Position numbers and translations under genes: made by a program | From: an uncultured Lachnospiraceae bacterium | Lineage (GTDB): Bacteria > Bacillota > Clostridia > Lachnospirales > Lachnospiraceae | Direction: 5' to 3' | DNA length: 53,280 bases | NCBI GenBank assembly: GCA_910585465.1 | Contig: CAJUEW010000023.1 | Coordinates: forward strand, 1-53,280 | Notes under the pieces: model-generated | Databases searched by the model: none | What the model was told of the DNA's origin: nothing | The model's input: the letters and a program-made list of their open reading frames with translations, nothing else | In this document: piece by piece, positions 16,549 to 26,248 of the stretch | Numbering within the stretch: position 1 is the stretch's first letter | Layout of the letters: each line of letters starts with the position of its first letter

Positions 16549-17595
16549 CTACTCGTACTTTTTCAACGATACCTGTATAATCCATTCGCAGAGCTGCTCA
16601 TAGGAGCAGCCGACGGCGGCAGCCTCCTGAGGCATCAGACTGGTGGGAGTCATACCGGGGAGGGTGTTGACCTCCAGTGCATAATCCTCGCCGGAGCGCT
16701 CATCCAGCATAAAGTCCACGCGTGCATAGCCTTCGATGCCCACAGCCGCGCATGCTTCTTCAGCATGCTTCTGTATACGTGCGGTCAGATTTGACGGCAG
16801 CTCTGCCGGACAGGTTTCTATGGTACTGCCGGCCTGATATTTATTTTTATAATCATAAAATCCAGCCAGAGGGGCAATTTCAATGATTGGCAAAGCCTTG
16901 CCCTCCACAACAGCGACGGAAAATTCCCTTCCGATAATACAGCGCTCAATCAGCACCTGATTTTCATAGGAAAAGGCCTGCTGAAGCGCTTCTTCCAGAC
17001 AAAATACATCCTCCACACGGTAGACGCCCACAGAGGAACCGCCGCAGCATGTTTTGACCATGCATGGAAAACCGATGCTTTCCGGAAGCTCGAAGGATTC
17101 TCCCTTCTTTACAGTAATACTGGGAGGAGTCGGAATGCCCAGCCCCTTGAACATCTGCTTGGTAATATTTTTGTCCATACTCAGAGCGCTGCTTGTATGC
17201 CCGGTTCCGGTATAGCGGATCCCCGTCAGATCAAACAGAGCCTGAATTCTTCCGTCCTCTCCATTGGAACCATGAAGCCCTAAAAATACAATGTCGCACA
17301 GACTGCACAGCTCCATAACATTGGGACCCAGAAGGCTTTTACAGCCTGGCCGGAGCGCCTTGACCTGTTCAATGTCCGGAACCTTTTTAGAGACATCCCG
17401 GATAGATGCAGACCAGTCAATATCCGCGTCAAACAGATCCTCCAGACGTCCCTCTGCCTCCGGAAGTCCTAAAAACACGTCCAGCAGAATGACCTGATGT
17501 CCGTTGGACTTCAATGCATGATAGATACCTCTTCCGCTGCTCAGCGATACGTCCCGTTCTGTACTGATACCGCCTGCAAGTACAACAATTTTCAT
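16549..17595 (-). CDS. ddl: D-alanine--D-alanine ligase
   Basis: Ddl joins two D-alanines using ATP. The 348-residue ATP-grasp protein shows the N-terminal GGISTERDVSLSSG loop, GLHGSNGEDGRIQA, CCGGSSVGVYRV in the ATP clamp, the omega-loop tyrosine motif FYDYKNKY typical of dipeptide (vancomycin-sensitive) ligases, and the metal/substrate motif EVNTLPGMTPTSLMP. It starts at ATG 17595 behind GGGAGG. It lies between plsC and murF in the minus-strand operon. Confidence 0.96.
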   Translation of the reverse strand: MKIVVLAGGISTERDVSLSSGRGIYHALKSNGHQVILLDVFLGLPEAEGRLEDLFDADIDWSASIRDVSKKVPDIEQVKALRPGCKSLLGPNVMELCSLCDIVFLGLHGSNGEDGRIQALFDLTGIRYTGTGHTSSALSMDKNITKQMFKGLGIPTPPSITVKKGESFELPESIGFPCMVKTCCGGSSVGVYRVEDVFCLEEALQQAFSYENQVLIERCIIGREFSVAVVEGKALPIIEIAPLAGFYDYKNKYQAGSTIETCPAELPSNLTARIQKHAEEACAAVGIEGYARVDFMLDERSGEDYALEVNTLPGMTPTSLMPQEAAAVGCSYEQLCEWIIQVSLKKYE

Positions 17596-17617
17596 AGATG
17601 CCTCCCAAATATAAGCT

Positions 17618-18346
17618 TTATAATATCTGATGCTGATTCAGCATCTCCTGAATTTTCTGCTGAGTATAGGAGCCGAGAAATTTTTGTTCCTCCTTTGTCA
17701 GCTCTTTTGGCCGAATCGGCGTTCCGTATTCCACGATAACCTTGCAGGGTTTCATCTTCGGCATATGGTTTTCCCAGATTTCCGCAGAGCCGGTAATAGC
17801 GATGGGGATAATCGGGCATCCGGTCTTGGAAGCTACCTTCATGCTTCCTTCTTTAAAGGGCTGCATTTTCCCGTCCTTGCTTCTGGTTCCCTCCGGAAAG
17901 ATGAAGATAGAGATCCCCTTCTTAATATATTCAATACCCGTTAAAATAGTCTGCATACCGGCACGGATATCGGAGCGATCCAGAAACAGGCAATAGAGCC
18001 GCTTCATCCAGTCCCTCAGAAGCGGAGCCTTCAGCATTTCCGCTTTGGCCACATATCCGGTCAGTCCGGGACACTGGGCATAGGTCAGCAGAATGTCAAA
18101 GTAGCTGTTGTGATTGGAAATATAAAGAACCGCCTGATCCTTTGGTATATTTTCCCTGCCAATGTAAGTGATATCAGCGCCTGTAAGCCATAAAATCAGC
18201 TTAAAAGCTGCCTGCACCATGCGCAGGCAGCTAATATCGCGGAAATGCGGGTTCCATTTGCTGATAACCCATTCAATCAGCAGCACCGGAATTCCGAGAA
18301 TCAGGTAGAGCAGAAGAGTCAGGGTAACAAGAATAAAACGTATCAT
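17618..18346 (-). CDS. plsC: 1-acyl-sn-glycerol-3-phosphate acyltransferase
   Basis: A 242-residue membrane acyltransferase that makes phosphatidic acid from lysophosphatidic acid. A hydrophobic N-terminal anchor (residues 3-27) is followed by the catalytic NHNSYFD (H-x4-D) motif and the substrate-binding FPEGTRSKDG motif. PIIPIAITGS and the C-terminal PIRP segment are also typical. It is 22 bp upstream of ddl and downstream of malQ in the same orientation, so this operon mixes lipid, wall and glucan functions. Confidence 0.92.
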   Translation of the reverse strand: MIRFILVTLTLLLYLILGIPVLLIEWVISKWNPHFRDISCLRMVQAAFKLILWLTGADITYIGRENIPKDQAVLYISNHNSYFDILLTYAQCPGLTGYVAKAEMLKAPLLRDWMKRLYCLFLDRSDIRAGMQTILTGIEYIKKGISIFIFPEGTRSKDGKMQPFKEGSMKVASKTGCPIIPIAITGSAEIWENHMPKMKPCKVIVEYGTPIRPKELTKEEQKFLGSYTQQKIQEMLNQHQIL

Positions 18347-18373
18347 ATGTAGAACCCTCTTTTCAACTTGTTA

Positions 18374-19900
18374 TTAACCAAAGCGGCCGAAAAGCTCAGT
18401 CATCTGTTTCAGCCCCCTTGCCATGCCTTCGTCCAGGAGTCCGGCGCGGAAACGGAAGGACCAGTTGCCCATAGGACTTCCCGGTATATTCATGCGGGCA
18501 TCCGATCCCAGCTTTAAAAGATCCTGAACCGGAAAGATAGCATATTTTGCGATGGTACCAAGACAAATACGGATAAAATCCCAGCTCACGCTGCTGCCGT
18601 CCGTATTCATATAACGGCGGATTTTGTCCCGGTTCTTCTCGGAAGTATTGGCATACCATCCGCAGCTTGTATCATTGTCGTGAGTTCCGGTATAGCAGAT
18701 GCAGTTCCGGGTATCCAGCTGGTGCGGAAGGAAGGTGCTTTCACCATCCCCGTCAAAACCGAACTGCAGCACCTTCATGCCGGGAAACTCAAACATATCC
18801 CGAAGGCGTTCCACCTCCGGGGTAATAACGCCCAGATCCTCTGCAAAAATCGGAAGTTCTCCCCCCAGCGCCTGTTTGATGGCAAGAAACAGATCCTCTC
18901 CGGGTCCTTTTTTCCATTTGCCGTTCAGAGCTGTTTCTTCTCCATAGGGAACGGCCCAGTAGGCCTCAAATCCGCGGAAGTGGTCAATGCGCACATAGTC
19001 TACCTGGTCAAGCTGGTTGCGGATTCGTTCGATCCACCATCGGTATCCATCCTCCTTATGTGCTGCCCAGTCATACAGAGGATTTCCCCAAAGCTGTCCG
19101 GTAGCGCTGAAATAATCGGGCGGAACTCCGGCTACCTCCAGAGGATAGCCTTTCGGATCCAGCCGGAACATTTTTTTATTTGCCCATACATCCGCGCTGT
19201 CCCAGCACGGGAAGATCGGAATATCCCCGATAATGGCAATCCCCTTTTTGTTGGCATATTCTTTCAGATCATACCACTGACTGAAGAAAAGAAACTGAAT
19301 AAATTTATAATAGTTTATTTTTTCCTTCAGAACCTCCATCCATTCCTTGCGTTCCAGATTATCCGGATCCAAAAGGCTGTCCTCCCATTCATACCAGGGA
19401 AGACCCTCGTGGTAGTCTTTTCCGGCCATAAACAGACAATAATCATCCAGCCAGAATTCGTTGCTGCTGCAGAATGAGTCATATTCTTCCAGCAGATTTT
19501 TATCTGCAGTATGGCGGAAATGAGCGTACGCCTGTTTGAAGAGCTTCCCTTTATAGGTCAGAACTGCTCCGTAATCAACCTGATCGGGATTAAAATCCGG
19601 AATATCTTTTAGATCTTCTTCTGTCAGCAATTTTTCCTTCTTCAAAAGATCCGGACTTATCAACAGGGGCTGCCCTGCAAATACGGAAAATCCCTGATAC
19701 GGAGAATCGCCAATCGTTGTGGGACCAAGGGGCAGAACCTGCCACAAATGCTGTCCTGCCGCGGACAGAAAGTCAATAAAATCATAGGCACCCTGCCCCA
19801 TATCTCCGATTCCGTAAGGAGACGGGAAGGAGGTCGGATGGGCGAGGACTCCGCTGTAACGGTGATTTGTTTTGTCCTCTTCTGCTATTTTAAAATGCAT
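18374..19900 (-). CDS. malQ: 4-alpha-glucanotransferase (amylomaltase)
   Basis: A 508-residue GH77 enzyme that transfers alpha-1,4-glucan segments in maltodextrin or glycogen metabolism. I set the start at ATG 19900 behind AGGAGG; the longer upstream frame lacks a ribosome site. The N-terminal HPTSFPSPYGIGDMG, QVLPLGPTTIGDSPYQG, the nucleophile region VDYVRIDHFRGFEAYW, the acid/base region IFAEDLGVITPEV, and CYTGTHDNDT are all GH77 signatures. It is the first gene of the minus-strand malQ-plsC-ddl-murF run. Confidence 0.95.
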   Translation of the reverse strand: MHFKIAEEDKTNHRYSGVLAHPTSFPSPYGIGDMGQGAYDFIDFLSAAGQHLWQVLPLGPTTIGDSPYQGFSVFAGQPLLISPDLLKKEKLLTEEDLKDIPDFNPDQVDYGAVLTYKGKLFKQAYAHFRHTADKNLLEEYDSFCSSNEFWLDDYCLFMAGKDYHEGLPWYEWEDSLLDPDNLERKEWMEVLKEKINYYKFIQFLFFSQWYDLKEYANKKGIAIIGDIPIFPCWDSADVWANKKMFRLDPKGYPLEVAGVPPDYFSATGQLWGNPLYDWAAHKEDGYRWWIERIRNQLDQVDYVRIDHFRGFEAYWAVPYGEETALNGKWKKGPGEDLFLAIKQALGGELPIFAEDLGVITPEVERLRDMFEFPGMKVLQFGFDGDGESTFLPHQLDTRNCICYTGTHDNDTSCGWYANTSEKNRDKIRRYMNTDGSSVSWDFIRICLGTIAKYAIFPVQDLLKLGSDARMNIPGSPMGNWSFRFRAGLLDEGMARGLKQMTELFGRFG

Positions 19901-20096
19901 AGGAAAATCCTCCTGATTTATAATCGTAAGCTGCCCGGCCCGGCAGCCTTTACTGCATAAAGCCCAAGGAGCAGCTTTGCAGTGTCTGATATGTTCTATT
20001 ATAATGGAAAGGCTAGTAGAATACAAGAAAGAACACTGGTCTGAATTGCGTTTTTTCTACATAATATAGAACAAATGAAGAGGAGAAGAAGCGTGC

Positions 20097-20495
20097 ATGA
20101 AAAAATGGTGTCTTTTGATACTGATCGTATGCATACTGACTGGATGCGGAGTACAGACACAGGACGAAGAGCGGCTTAGCGATTTGGAATTTACTGTAAT
20201 GGATCTGGAAAAGGTTCCGGAAGAGCTTAGAAATGTGTTAGAGGAAAAAAAGGCAAATCCTTTTAAGGTAACTTATGAGGATGAAGGATATATGTATATC
20301 TGCATTGGATACGGGGAACAGCAGAGCAGCGGATACAGTATTGCCGTGGAGGATCTATATCTGACCAGCAATGCTATCTATGTAAAGACAGAGCTTTTAG
20401 GTCCGGGAAACGGGGAGGAGACGGCGAAGGCGACGACCTGTCCATATATTGTACTGAAGCTGGAAAATATGAACAAATCGGTAGTGTTTGAATAA
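20097..20495 (+). CDS. Putative lipoprotein with PrcB-like domain
   Basis: A 132-residue protein with a short lipoprotein signal (lipobox LTGC, Cys17) and a mature part that ends in a domain resembling the C-terminal domain of PrcB: GYGEQQSSGYSIAVEDLY, LLGPGNGE and CPYIVLKLEN. That domain is found in secreted clostridial proteins of unclear role. It starts behind AGAGGAGAAG and precedes the sipL-like gene by 22 bp in the same direction, so co-expression is likely. Confidence 0.75.
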   Translation: MKKWCLLILIVCILTGCGVQTQDEERLSDLEFTVMDLEKVPEELRNVLEEKKANPFKVTYEDEGYMYICIGYGEQQSSGYSIAVEDLYLTSNAIYVKTELLGPGNGEETAKATTCPYIVLKLENMNKSVVFE

Positions 20496-20517
20496 AGAGA
20501 GGGGAAGGAATTAGAGT

Positions 20518-22092
20518 ATGGAGCTGGAACGGAAATATGTGACATTGAATAACAAAAAAGGAAAAGCTGTCAGCCAGATAACTCTGGAGGAAGACTTGAA
20601 TGTGCCGGATCAGAAGCCGGATATTTTTCGGATTATCCACAAGCAGGGAGAATTTCGCCCGGATGAAATCAAGGGCGAAGCCGGAAAGGTGAAGGTCCGC
20701 GGGATGTTTCTGTACCGGATTTTGTATATCGGAGAAGGAGGAGACAGGATGCCGGATACCCTGGAGGGAAGTATTCCGGTAGATGAGATTGTATTTTTAA
20801 ATGAACTGGAGGAAGGAGATCTTCTGGATTTTTACTGGGAGATTGAAGATCTGCATGCTTCTGCCATTCATTCCAGAAAAGCCAATATAAAGAGTGTGCT
20901 GGCTCTGACTGCGGAAGCCATGAAGGAACAGCCGGTGCCGCTGGTGAGCAGTTCAGAGGAGGAACAGGAGCTGCATGTGAGGACGTGTCCGGTCCGTCTG
21001 CAGCAGGAGGTAATACATAAAAAGGATACACTGCGCATCCGGGAAGAGGTGAACCTGCCTCCTGGACGGCCCAATATCCGCAGACTTATCTGGAAGGAGC
21101 TGCGTCTTCAGGGAACAGAGGTGCGGCAGGAAGAAGGAAAGCTTTTGGTAAAAGGGGAACTGGTGGTGTTCTTCCTGTATGAATGCGAGGATGAACCAGG
21201 GAGAATCCAGTGGCTGGAGCAGGGAATTCCGTTTTTTCAGGAGGTGGAATGTGATGCATGCCATACGGATTTGACCGGGAAAACAGAAGTCACTCTGCTT
21301 AGGGCGGATATAGAATTACAGGCGGATTATGACGGAGAACCCAGAATGGTCCGGATTGACGCTGTATTGGAGCTTCTGCTCCGGTATTTTGAGGAGATGA
21401 GCTGTGACGTACTGTGCGATGCTTACAGCCTCATCAAAGAGATTGAGCCGCGCCGGCAGCAATACGTATGGGACTTTGTAAAAAATGTATCCGACTCCAG
21501 GGCGAGGGTTAGCGGGCGAATGAAGCTTTCGGAGACAGATCCGGGGGTTATGCAGATATTAACGGCAGGCGCACAGATTCATTTGGATCATGCGGAGCGA
21601 AATGAGCGCGGAGTGATGGCGCAGGGAACAATCGAACTGTGGGTACTGTACGCCACCTCCGACGACGCCCAGCCCCTGGCATGTGCAGTTCATTCTTTTC
21701 CGTTTGAGCATACGGCGGAGCTTCAGGACGGGGCAGGAGAATGCGAATGGCAGATTTTTCTGTGCATGGATCAGCTTATGGTGACAATGATGGATGCCCA
21801 GGAGCTGGAGATGAAGGCAACAATCCAGATGCAGACGCTTTTTTCCGGGCAGGAGGAGCTGACACTGGTGGAGGAATTGTCTGAAGCTCCGTTAAATACG
21901 GAACGTATTAAGCAGATGCCCGGAATGGTCATCCATATTGTCCAGCCGGGGGAAACTCTGTGGGATATTTCAAAAAAGCATGCTACAACCTGTGCGGCAG
22001 CTATGGAGCTGAATGAATTAAAGGACGAGACGCTGAAAGCAGGGCAGAAGGTACTGATGGTGAAGGAGATTGCAAGATGGGAGCATAGCTGA
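20518..22092 (+). CDS. SipL-like spore protein: DUF3794 repeats and LysM
   Basis: A 524-residue protein with tandem DUF3794 modules (roughly 30-130, 165-285 and 320-420) and a C-terminal LysM domain (about 471-517, starting VIHIVQPGETLWDISKKH). This layout matches SipL of Clostridioides difficile, which binds SpoIVA through its LysM domain and is needed for coat localisation around the forespore. The start ATG 20518 lies behind GAGAGGGGAAGGA. With spoIIID and the gerA operon nearby, a spore role is well supported, though orthology cannot be proved by eye. Confidence 0.83.
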   Translation: MELERKYVTLNNKKGKAVSQITLEEDLNVPDQKPDIFRIIHKQGEFRPDEIKGEAGKVKVRGMFLYRILYIGEGGDRMPDTLEGSIPVDEIVFLNELEEGDLLDFYWEIEDLHASAIHSRKANIKSVLALTAEAMKEQPVPLVSSSEEEQELHVRTCPVRLQQEVIHKKDTLRIREEVNLPPGRPNIRRLIWKELRLQGTEVRQEEGKLLVKGELVVFFLYECEDEPGRIQWLEQGIPFFQEVECDACHTDLTGKTEVTLLRADIELQADYDGEPRMVRIDAVLELLLRYFEEMSCDVLCDAYSLIKEIEPRRQQYVWDFVKNVSDSRARVSGRMKLSETDPGVMQILTAGAQIHLDHAERNERGVMAQGTIELWVLYATSDDAQPLACAVHSFPFEHTAELQDGAGECEWQIFLCMDQLMVTMMDAQELEMKATIQMQTLFSGQEELTLVEELSEAPLNTERIKQMPGMVIHIVQPGETLWDISKKHATTCAAAMELNELKDETLKAGQKVLMVKEIARWEHS

Positions 22093-22185
22093 GCGCTGAC
22101 AGTTTTCCTGCGATTTTATCGGTTTTGTATAGCTTTCCCTCCGAAGATATGATACAGTGAGCATGGAAGAGAGGAATTTATAAAT

Positions 22186-23064
22186 ATGGATAAAATACAA
22201 TTAAAAGCACTTGCGAAAATTAATCTTGGTCTGGATGTGTTAAGAAGAAGAGAGGACGGCTATCACGAAGTAAAGATGATTATGCAGACCATCGGGTTAT
22301 ATGATGAACTGGAGCTTCGCAGGATGAAGCAGCCGGGAATACAGATAAAGACGAACCTTTATTATCTTCCGGTCAATGAAAATAATCTGGTATATAAAGC
22401 GGCGAAGCTTTTGATGGACGAATTCGGAACAGACGGAGGAGTTTCGATTCATCTTAGGAAAAAAATCCCCGTGGCAGCAGGGCTGGCAGGAGGAAGCTCC
22501 GATGCGGCGGCTGTGCTCTGGGGGATGAATCAGATGTATGGCCTGGGACTTTCCAGAAGGGATTTGATGGAGAGAGGGGTTGCCCTGGGAGCAGATGTGC
22601 CTTACTGTGTGCTCAGAGGAACTGCGCTGGCAGAGGGGATTGGCGAAAGGCTGAGTACATTGCCGTCCATGCCTAAGTGCTATATTCTGATTGCGAAGCC
22701 GGGCATCAGCGTATCTACCAGATTTGTGTATGAGAATCTGCATGCCAATGATTTAAGGCCGGAACAGCATCCGGATGTGGACGCTATGCTGGATGGACTG
22801 CGGAAAAAAGATCTTGGACTTCTTGCATCCTGTATGGGTAATGTGCTGGAGACAGTGACTGTTCCGGCTTACCCGGTTATTGACAGGCTTAAAAAATGTA
22901 TGCTGGAAGCCGGCGCGCTGGGAGCCATGATGAGCGGAAGCGGACCTACAGTGTTTGGTATATTTGATACCCAGGCAAAGGCAAGGAAGGCATACCGTAT
23001 CTTGAGGGCAGGGCAGCTTGCAAAACAGTTATATTTGACAATGCCGTATAATGTAAAGCGGTAG
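22186..23064 (+). CDS. ispE: 4-diphosphocytidyl-2-C-methyl-D-erythritol kinase
   Basis: A 292-residue GHMP kinase of the MEP isoprenoid pathway, phosphorylating CDP-ME at the 2-hydroxyl. The N-terminal AKINLGLDVLRRREDGYHEV is the IspE signature. The ATP-binding loop is PVAAGLAGGSSDAAAV, and the C-terminal GAMMSGSGPTVFGIF closes the active site. It starts behind AGAGAGGAA. The gene for the downstream enzymes is not in the window; the cis-prenyltransferase at 4405 uses the pathway's product but is far away. Confidence 0.96.
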   Translation: MDKIQLKALAKINLGLDVLRRREDGYHEVKMIMQTIGLYDELELRRMKQPGIQIKTNLYYLPVNENNLVYKAAKLLMDEFGTDGGVSIHLRKKIPVAAGLAGGSSDAAAVLWGMNQMYGLGLSRRDLMERGVALGADVPYCVLRGTALAEGIGERLSTLPSMPKCYILIAKPGISVSTRFVYENLHANDLRPEQHPDVDAMLDGLRKKDLGLLASCMGNVLETVTVPAYPVIDRLKKCMLEAGALGAMMSGSGPTVFGIFDTQAKARKAYRILRAGQLAKQLYLTMPYNVKR

Positions 23065-23190
23065 AGAAACAGGGGAAGCCTGTATAACGCGCCGGATGGA
23101 TGCGGCTGCTTTCAAGAGGAAACGGATTGGATAAATTTCTCTGCATAAGTATAAAAATGGAAATCTGACATATAATAACCGCAGGAATCG

Positions 23191-23217
23191 GAGGATGAGC
23201 ATTGCTCATCCTCTTTT
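23191..23217 (+). terminator. Hairpin terminator between ispE and the ger operon
   Basis: The perfect stem GAGGATGAGC / GCTCATCCTC with a 3-nt loop is followed by TTTT. It lies 20 bp before the gerA start, and a TATAAT sequence (23172-23177) just precedes it, so any transcript from there would cross it. Confidence 0.75.
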
Positions 23218-23236
23218 GCATGCAGGAGGTATGTTT

Positions 23237-24643
23237 ATGGGAGAAATTTCCCCAATACTTTCACAAAATCTGGACTGGGCAAAGACCAGATTTGAAAAAT
23301 GTGACGACATTCTGACAAGACAGGTTTATCTGGACAACGGAAAGAAGGAAGGGCTGCTGGTCTATGTGGAAGTGGCAGTCAGCAATCTGATGTTGGAAGA
23401 GCATGTAATCGGTCTGTCTGATATACAGCCTTTGAGTACCTACGAGGAGGCACAGGCAGCCATGCTGGCAGGCAATGCCATCCTGTTTCTTCAGGGAGAC
23501 AGTACGGTATATAAAATATCCAGCAAGGGATATCCGGGACTGGGCGTATCCAAGGCGGAGAGCGAAAAGGTCATGCGGGGTTCAAAAGAGGGATTTACAG
23601 AGAGTGAGAAGCTGAATGTGGCTCTGATTCGTAAAAGACTTCGGGACCCCCGGATGAAGGTGCAGGAGCAGACGGTAGGAACCCGGTCTCATACGATGAC
23701 GGCGCTTGTTTACATGGAGGATTTGATTTATCCGAACCTTTTGGACACGATTCGGGAACGAATGGATGCTTATGAGATTGACGGAATACTGGACAGCGGT
23801 ATGCTGGAGCAGTTGACAGAAAAGCACTGGCTGTCTCCGTTTCCGCAGTTCCAGACTACAGAACGGCCGGATCGGGCAGCCTCTGCGGTGCTGGAGGGGC
23901 GGGTGGTTCTTGTTACGGATCATTCTCCCACAGTGCTGATTTTCCCCTCTGATTACAACAGCTTTTTTCAGACAAGCGATGACTGGTACAGCCGCTTTGA
24001 GATCGCATCGTTTGCCCGGATGCTGCGTTTCTTCGCCGCAATTCTGGCTATGAGCTTTCCGGCGATTTACGTGGCCATGACCACCTGGCATACAAGCCTG
24101 CTTCCGACCAATCTGATATTATCCATGGCAGAGGCAAGGCAGGGAGTCCCGTTTCCCTCTCTGGGGGAGGTGCTTCTGATGGAAATATCCTTTGAGCTGA
24201 TTCGGGAAGCGGGTATTCGTCTGCCAGGCCCTATCGGAAATACGATCGGTATCGTGGGCGGCCTGATTATCGGCCAGTCGGCAGTGGCAGCTAATGTGAT
24301 CAGCCCTATCGTGGTTATTGTGGTGGCGTTTACGGCACTTTGTTCCTTTGCGATTCCCAATGAAGAGTTTGCCTCCGCCTTTCGGCTTTTGAAATACGGC
24401 TGTATTTTTATGGGAGCCTGGCTGGGGCTTTACGGGGTGCTGTTTTCCTACCTCTGGGTGCTGATCCATCTGTCTCATCTGAACAGCTTTGGAATTCCTT
24501 ATCTGATGCCTTATGTGGCGTCGGATATGAACGGATATGAGGACGAGAGAGATTCTCTTTTCCGGTTTCCGTTCCGTATGCTTAGGCAAAGACCTGTTTT
24601 TGCCAGGCGGGATGCAAGAATAAAACTCCGAAAGAAGGACTGA
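23237..24643 (+). CDS. GerA-type spore germination receptor subunit A
   Basis: A 468-residue protein of the GerAA/GerBA/GerKA family, the inner-membrane subunit of germinant receptors. A soluble N-terminal half (about 1-245) includes EGFTESEKLNVALIRKRLRD, a family hallmark. The membrane half includes SFPAIYVAMTTWHTSLLPTN, GVPFPSLGEVLLME and GNTIGIVGGLIIGQSAV. I choose ATG 23237, 7 nt after AGGAGG; the ATG at 23231 is too close to it. It overlaps no gene and is followed 1 bp later by the GerB-GerC fusion. Confidence 0.92.
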   Translation: MGEISPILSQNLDWAKTRFEKCDDILTRQVYLDNGKKEGLLVYVEVAVSNLMLEEHVIGLSDIQPLSTYEEAQAAMLAGNAILFLQGDSTVYKISSKGYPGLGVSKAESEKVMRGSKEGFTESEKLNVALIRKRLRDPRMKVQEQTVGTRSHTMTALVYMEDLIYPNLLDTIRERMDAYEIDGILDSGMLEQLTEKHWLSPFPQFQTTERPDRAASAVLEGRVVLVTDHSPTVLIFPSDYNSFFQTSDDWYSRFEIASFARMLRFFAAILAMSFPAIYVAMTTWHTSLLPTNLILSMAEARQGVPFPSLGEVLLMEISFELIREAGIRLPGPIGNTIGIVGGLIIGQSAVAANVISPIVVIVVAFTALCSFAIPNEEFASAFRLLKYGCIFMGAWLGLYGVLFSYLWVLIHLSHLNSFGIPYLMPYVASDMNGYEDERDSLFRFPFRMLRQRPVFARRDARIKLRKKD

Positions 24644-24644
24644 C

Positions 24645-26204
24645 ATGTTTTCTGGAAATCATCAAATTTCTCCCCGGCAGCTATACCGGAATTACGCAAT
24701 AGGTCTGATTAGCCTGAGTGCCCTGCTGCCCCCTCTTGTTATGAACCGGGAAAGTATAACCAGTATTGGAATCGCGTTGATTTTTCTGGGTATTTACCTG
24801 GCGGCAGGCGCAGTAATTCCCCGCCCTGGGTCCGCATTGGTAAAAAGCGTCTGTTATGCCCATTACTGGCTGCTGGGGACTATGGCAGCCCGTATGACGG
24901 GACTTCTGGTTCGGGAATTTCTCCTGACCGATACAGCCATCTGGGTAGTTCTGGGCTGGTTTTATTTGTTTTGCTATTACAATTTATACAAAGGGCTGGA
25001 ATGCAGAATCCGGGTAAGTGAAATTCTGTTCCCATTTTTCCTGTTCCTTCTTTTATTATTGTCTGTCCTGATGCACGGGGAAGTGGAGGCAGGACGTCTG
25101 CGGGAGCTTAGGTTTTCCTTTGGCATTAGTCATCTGCAGACTGGCTATGAATTGTTCTGCTGGCTGGGGGCAGTGCAGAGTCTCTGGCATCTGCATGGGC
25201 AGCTTAAGAATGAGGGAGACTGGCGCAGGGCCGTCCGCAACGTCTGGCTGACCGGCGCGGCGGTTACAATCGGATGGAGCCTGTTTACCTACTGCGTCTA
25301 TGGTAATGCCGGGCACACCGGACTTGTGTTTCCGCTGGCATCTGCCATGACCCTTGCCCATTTCCCGGGAAATGTTATCGGAAGACTGGATGCTCTGTTT
25401 ATCTTTGCCTGGCTGATAGGCCTGTTTCTTTTGTGCAGCAGTCTGTTTGCGCCTCTGACAGACAAGGAACCAGACAGGCGCAGAAAATATCTTCTGTTTG
25501 CCTTATTGGCGGCATCTTATGCTGTTGCCTGCAGCTCGGAATGCATGGAGTGGGGACCGATGCTTCTATATTATGTATTTACGCCCATAGAGATTCTTCT
25601 GCTTGTATGGTATGGAATCAGGGGGAACCAAAAGAAAATCGTTACTGCCTGCCTGGCGCTGCTCCCGGTGCTCTTTCTCTCCGGATGCAGCGGACAGGAG
25701 CTGGAGCAGCAGAGCCTGGTTACAGCCATCAGTGTGGATGTGGGAGAGGCTGCGGATTTCCGGCTGACCTTCGGGTTTGGAAATACACAGGGGGAAGATG
25801 AGGCGGCAGAAGAAGAGGATACAAAGGAGGAAAACGGGAAAATATTTGTAACGGAAGCAGATTCCTTTCAGGAGGCGCAGGAAAAATACCGGGAATATTA
25901 TCAGAAAAATATGGATTTCAATCATCTGAAAAATTTTTATTTTTCCCGGGAGCTTTTGATGCAGGAGAGCTTTTCAAGGATTTTGGAGGAAATCCAGATT
26001 CATGGGGCATATTCCAGAGGAACGCTTGTATATGCCACGGAAAGTGAAGCTTCCGGCGAGGCACGGAAGGAGGAGCAGCCGGAGGAAGGAATACCGGTGC
26101 ACAGGCTTTTAAATGCATGGTATAACGATGAAAGCTGTAAAATTCCGGCAGTCAGAACGGATGGAAGGTATAAGGGGTCTGTATCCTGGCCATACTCAGA
26201 ATAA
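24645..26204 (+). CDS. Germination receptor GerB permease fused to truncated GerC-like domain
   Basis: A 519-residue single frame. Residues 1-325 form a GerAB-like amino-acid-permease-type membrane domain with about ten helices (starts ISPRQLYRNYAIGLISL). Residues 331-348 form another hydrophobic stretch ending in a lipobox, LSGC (Cys348). This is followed by ELEQQSLVTAISVDVGEA, the opening of the GerC lipoprotein N-terminal domain. The GerC-like part is only about 170 residues, roughly half the usual GerC, and ends soon after VHRLLNAWYND. Separate B and C subunits are the norm. Lipobox processing could in principle release the C-terminal part. Confidence 0.83.
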   Translation: MFSGNHQISPRQLYRNYAIGLISLSALLPPLVMNRESITSIGIALIFLGIYLAAGAVIPRPGSALVKSVCYAHYWLLGTMAARMTGLLVREFLLTDTAIWVVLGWFYLFCYYNLYKGLECRIRVSEILFPFFLFLLLLLSVLMHGEVEAGRLRELRFSFGISHLQTGYELFCWLGAVQSLWHLHGQLKNEGDWRRAVRNVWLTGAAVTIGWSLFTYCVYGNAGHTGLVFPLASAMTLAHFPGNVIGRLDALFIFAWLIGLFLLCSSLFAPLTDKEPDRRRKYLLFALLAASYAVACSSECMEWGPMLLYYVFTPIEILLLVWYGIRGNQKKIVTACLALLPVLFLSGCSGQELEQQSLVTAISVDVGEAADFRLTFGFGNTQGEDEAAEEEDTKEENGKIFVTEADSFQEAQEKYREYYQKNMDFNHLKNFYFSRELLMQESFSRILEEIQIHGAYSRGTLVYATESEASGEARKEEQPEEGIPVHRLLNAWYNDESCKIPAVRTDGRYKGSVSWPYSE

Positions 26205-26248
26205 AGACGATGCGAAAAGCATCGGCAGAGGACAAGGAGATGGATTTT

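Noticed and set aside
18680..19477. A 265-codon plus-strand open frame
   Set aside because: It lies wholly antisense to the well-supported malQ gene and has no family features or ribosome site.
23143..23177. A sigma-G promoter before the ger operon
   Set aside because: GCATA and CATATAA-like boxes are present, but their spacing (about 21 bp) does not fit sigma-G, and a terminator hairpin follows immediately.
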